This document shows, in pieces, positions 61,267 through 64,000 of a DNA stretch of 64,000 nucleotides. The stretch comes from Muricea muricata. Its lineage: Eukaryota; Cnidaria; Anthozoa; Malacalcyonacea; Plexauridae. Below the pieces are notes generated by a model, which worked only from the letters and a program-made list of their open reading frames with translations, was not told the origin of the DNA and did no database searches. A program made the position numbers and the translations under genes. The stretch's first letter is position 1, and every line of letters starts with the position of its first letter. The stretch lies in NCBI GenBank assembly GCA_963855995.1, contig OY979720.1:3536501-3600500 (forward strand). Reading direction: 5' to 3'.

Positions 61267-62168
61267 ATATATTATGCAGAAATATGACTCATATCAAATA
61301 TTTACAATATCAGTAAATTGATAATTGCTTCCTTATGATTCAGTCTACTTTGAATGGAAGTCCTTGAAACAGTTTTTGCCGTTAACAAAGCACAAATTTA
61401 TATATACATACATATATATCAGGTAGCCGAAAAAATTGAAGTTAGCTGTGTGTGGTTCAAACTTGCCCACTTTGCTTGAATTAGTCAAGCCACACAACAC
61501 TTGTTAGTTGCAACCAAGGATCTCAGTTAGCTTCAGGCACTTGCAGGTAGTGCCGCTACCTAGGATCCCAACATTTGACAGCCATGGTTGTTGGTATACT
61601 ATAAGCCATATTTCTGCCATTTTATGATATAAAATACAAATAAATGTGGGGGGGAGTTGAAAAATTCATAAAATGGCACTGCCAACAATGAAATTTTAGA
61701 ACAAACTCACGCAGTTAAAATTTTTGGGCGTATTCAACTACCCCATCGAATTTTGCATATTGCCTAGACAAGAACCCTTACTGCATGATGTTGCTCTGGA
61801 GCAACAATCGAAAATCCAAATATTATACAGTGTAAAACATAATATTTTTACAAAAATATGGATCAATATCCAAAATGCAAACAAATTTACCAAATAGTAT
61901 TTTTAAAACGAAAGAAAAATAACCTACCAAAGCCTAAACGATCGTTCAAGTTTGAGTTATGACATATTCCGCCATTTTGTGCATGGTTAATACATTTTTG
62001 ACAAAAACTACTTCATGTAATATCTACATTGATGAAGTTGCATGCATAATTAATATCTGAGACTGCCTCTTGAAAAACACAGGCAGCCCATACAAATACA
62101 TAATTATCCACAGCTGATATTGGTCAAAAAAAGATTGTTGCTGCAGAGCAACATTATGCAGGAAAGGG
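60767..62168. mobile_element. piggyBac-like non-autonomous element with TTAA duplications
   Basis: Flanked by TTAA at 60763-60766 and 62169-62172. The ends are CCCTTTCCTGCAT and ATGCAGGAAAGGG. TTAA targets and CCC-starting ends are features of the piggyBac superfamily. The 1402-bp interior is AT-rich with a TA microsatellite at about 61020-61263 and no transposase frame. A near-palindrome of the type GTTGCTCCAGAGCAAC occurs at 60900-60915, 61790-61805 (inverted) and 62137-62152, each next to an ATGCAG-type end motif. Confidence 0.85.
61020..61263. repeat. (TA)n microsatellite inside the TTAA element
   Basis: Two long TA runs separated by ATATATCGAATATA and ACATATATAAACATATATG variants. Apparent reading frames are artefacts of the repeat. 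Confidence 0.95.
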
Positions 62169-62744
62169 TTAAACGCCGTGTTTAGGTCGGCTCACACGGC
62201 TTGTGCCAGCGGTATCACCCATGAGCGCTGCGCCTACTTGCGACACCGAAAAAAAATAAAAATAAAAAAAAAAAATACAGAAACGGGACCATTTTAAAAC
62301 TCCGCCTCGCCTACGGCAGGCCGAGTAATAAGTTTATTTAGTTTTCTGTATATTTAAAGCATTTTCCCGTCGTCTCAGGTAGCTATTGAAAAGCTCTTAC
62401 CATCGCAGCTTTCAACTTCTTTGAAACGGACTAATTTTGTCGTAATTCGCAGGCTCCCGATATCGCGTGGTCTGAAAGTCTAGCGAGCGATGCACAGAAA
62501 TGGGCTGACTATCTGGCTGCAAATGACACATTTAAACACGACCCAAACAGAAAAGGCCAAGGGGAGAATCTTTACGCGAGTTCTGAAGATAGCGAAAATT
62601 TCTGTGAACGTGCAACTACAGCGTTCTATAACGAGGAGAAATACTACGACTATGATAAGCCAGGATTCTCATCCAAAACTGGACATTTCACTCAGGTATA
62701 CTCTTTTTAGCCTTGAATTTCCAAAATCATCTTTTTTCTCGTGA

Positions 62745-63280
62745 AATATGGTGGCACACTTTTCCAATCAATCCTCTCAGATTTCACTCTCGTTTCTTTT
62801 ATAGATACACATCCACTTGTTTTTTTTCCAAACACTTCTTCCTTGAATTTCATTTTCAACCATCAACCCTTTCCGTCACTCCCCTAAATCTCATTTCCTC
62901 CTCATCCAATGTTCTTCTGCGGCATCCTATTTTCGTTTTCCATTTTTCATCTCTTTCATTTTCACTTCTATTTCCCCCTATCCTGCACCATCCTTCCTTT
63001 CATTTGATCCTGCTTTCCGTTTTTCATTTCTCCTCCTTTGCGTTAATCAACTTGCCCTGTTTCATCCCGTGCTTCTCGTTTCAATTTCTTTCTTTATATC
63101 ACCTTTCTTGATATTTTGTATCTTTTATTGCACATCCACTTTTCTTACTTTTTGTATTAATTTGTACTTCTACTCACTTTCCTTCAACTTTTTTCTCTTT
63201 CATTCTTTTCACACCCAACCCACCTACTCTCATTCTGCCAAAATGTCTGCCCTTTTGCCGTTGTCTTTTTAGAGGATTTA
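62745..63280 (+). repeat. Polypyrimidine tract in CAP4 intron 3
   Basis: Third copy of the C/T-rich tract seen at 29157 and 45140. Confidence 0.7.
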
Positions 63281-63629
63281 GTGTTTTTATTTAAGACCCA
63301 ATATTGTTTTTAAAGAGACTAAACTATAATGCCACTGAAATAAAAAAAACACACCAAAATAAAACCTTCATTTCCAGTCGTCTATATTAGAAATTTAAGC
63401 AATGTTTTGACAGGTCGTATGGGTAAAATCAACACAGCTGGGCGTTGCTAAGGCAGAAAAAAAATCTGGTGGAACAGTACTGGTATTTCGTTACTCCCCA
63501 CCAGGAAACAGTGGACAATACGGTGAAAATGTCAAACCACCAGTTGGATCTGCTGTACGTCATGGTGTATCAGTGGAGCGCATGTTAGCAGCTGGGATTT
63601 TATCACTTTTCTTACAAAGACTGATATAG

Positions 63630-64000
63630 ATTTATGACACGATTCCTTAATTTTTGAGCTTGTATGAGCAGCTCCTCTGACACTTTTATTCATCATATAT
63701 AATTACGTAACTAATGCACAGTAATAAATCCTCGTAGCAATACCGTTTGTGAATAAAGTTCATGTTAAAAACTCGGCCGAAATGTATTAACTAGTTGTCC
63801 ATCTTGTTCATGTTCATTCAGCTACAATCCTGGACAAAACATTGACGACACTTGGAGTTATCTGATCAGTTGTTAGCTTATTGTAACTATATTAATGAAA
63901 ACTTCCCCCACCGATCAATGCTGCATGGTTCGTGTATTATAACTACTTCGAATATATTCGACATTGTATTGGAGGCGAGGGGGGCAATTGGTGCGAAAAC
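63630..64000. other. CAP4 downstream flank
   Basis: Matches 30047 onward, with AATAAA at 63723-63728. The left inverted end of the Tc1-like MITE (CAATCCTGGACAAAAC) starts at about 63829; its right end is not reached before the window stops. Confidence 0.7.

Larger units (their letters stand above)
59397..62327. mobile_element. Composite 2.9-kb insertion in CAP4 intron 2
   Basis: Absent from the matching introns of CAP1 and CAP3. The ends share ACTCCGCCTGCCG and, inverted, CGGCAGGCCGAGT, close to but not at the boundaries; a clean target duplication is not certain (TAA is possible). Inside are a 281-bp tandem duplication and a TTAA-flanked element with a TA microsatellite. No transposase-like frame. 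Confidence 0.65.
58669..63629 (+). pseudogene. CAP4: CAP gene copy with lost start codon and 2.9-kb intron insertion
   Basis: Exon equivalents are 58669-58699, 59304-59392, 62453-62695 and 63414-63629. Exons 2-4 are open and keep PLNKTECVEWHN, FKHD, GENLY, GHFTQVVW and YSPPGNSGQYGENV, with the same C-terminus as CAP1. In exon 1 a deletion of about 18 bases removes ATGAAT: CAP1 has cctttgcag, then AAAATAAAAAGAATGAAT, then CTCGCC, while CAP4 goes straight from cctttgcaggt to CTCGCC. No replacement in-frame ATG is visible upstream. Intron 2 is enlarged by a 2.9-kb insertion. AATAAA lies at 63723. The otherwise undamaged coding sequence suggests recent loss; an unseen upstream first exon could still rescue it, and near-cognate initiation cannot be excluded. 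Confidence 0.75.
53385..64000. repeat. Segmental duplication, unit D
   Basis: Copies about 23520-30250, from the Emx intron edge through CAP1 and into the Tc1-like MITE, and runs to the window end. Later insertions distinguish it: MITEs at 56537 and 57151, a triplicated 14-bp motif at about 56220, and the 2.9-kb insertion at 59397-62327. Confidence 0.88.

Overview
This is a nuclear window from an animal genome, most likely a cnidarian and perhaps a hydrozoan. It is AT-rich, has short GT-AG introns, and carries Not- and Emx-class homeobox genes, a vacuolar ATPase B subunit gene and many small DNA-transposon derivatives. The HEPN-NACHT-WD40 genes fit the expanded NLR-like repertoires known from cnidarians. 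The species cannot be read from the sequence.

Left part (1-24 kb): an old, single-copy gene neighbourhood. A two-exon Not-type homeobox gene (8134-13214, +) is followed by a 16-exon V-ATPase subunit B gene (14963-19721, -) and a two-exon Emx-like homeobox gene (22895-23852, +). All three models join in frame to complete proteins (231, 504 and 196 aa). From general knowledge, human 2p13 holds VAX2 next to ATP6V1B1, with EMX1 and NOTO about 2 Mb away, so the trio may be a remnant of an ancestral metazoan block.

Right part (23.5-64 kb): a young, decaying tandem segmental duplication. Reading left to right: unit A holds the Emx homeobox exon, CAP1 (28013-30046, +), NWD1 (31843-35976, -), a 5' stub of another NWD gene (36.8 kb) and CAP2 (39002-40514, +). 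Unit B holds CAP3 (pseudogene, 44277-46009), NWD2 (broken, 46914-51252, -) and a leftover CAP2 signal exon (53223). Unit D holds an orphan Emx homeobox exon (53474-53706) and CAP4 (58669-63629, start codon lost). CAP genes encode secreted GAPR-1/SCP-type proteins of 194 aa, each from four exons, the first being a tiny signal-peptide exon. NWD genes encode about 1400-aa STAND proteins: a DZIP3-type HEPN domain with an R-x5-H motif, a NACHT NTPase and C-terminal WD40-like repeats. CAP and NWD genes are arranged tail to tail.

The duplicate copies give filled/empty site pairs that date insertions: hAT-type MITEs with 8-bp target duplications, a 5'-truncated LINE with an (ATT)n tail, a Tc1/mariner-like MITE, and a TTAA-flanked piggyBac-like element nested in a 2.9-kb insertion in CAP4. 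Intact protein-coding candidates are Not, ATP6V1B, Emx-like, CAP1, CAP2 and probably NWD1; the other copies carry visible lesions. Nothing in the sequence proves that CAP and NWD proteins act together; their repeated pairing is the main reason to suspect it.
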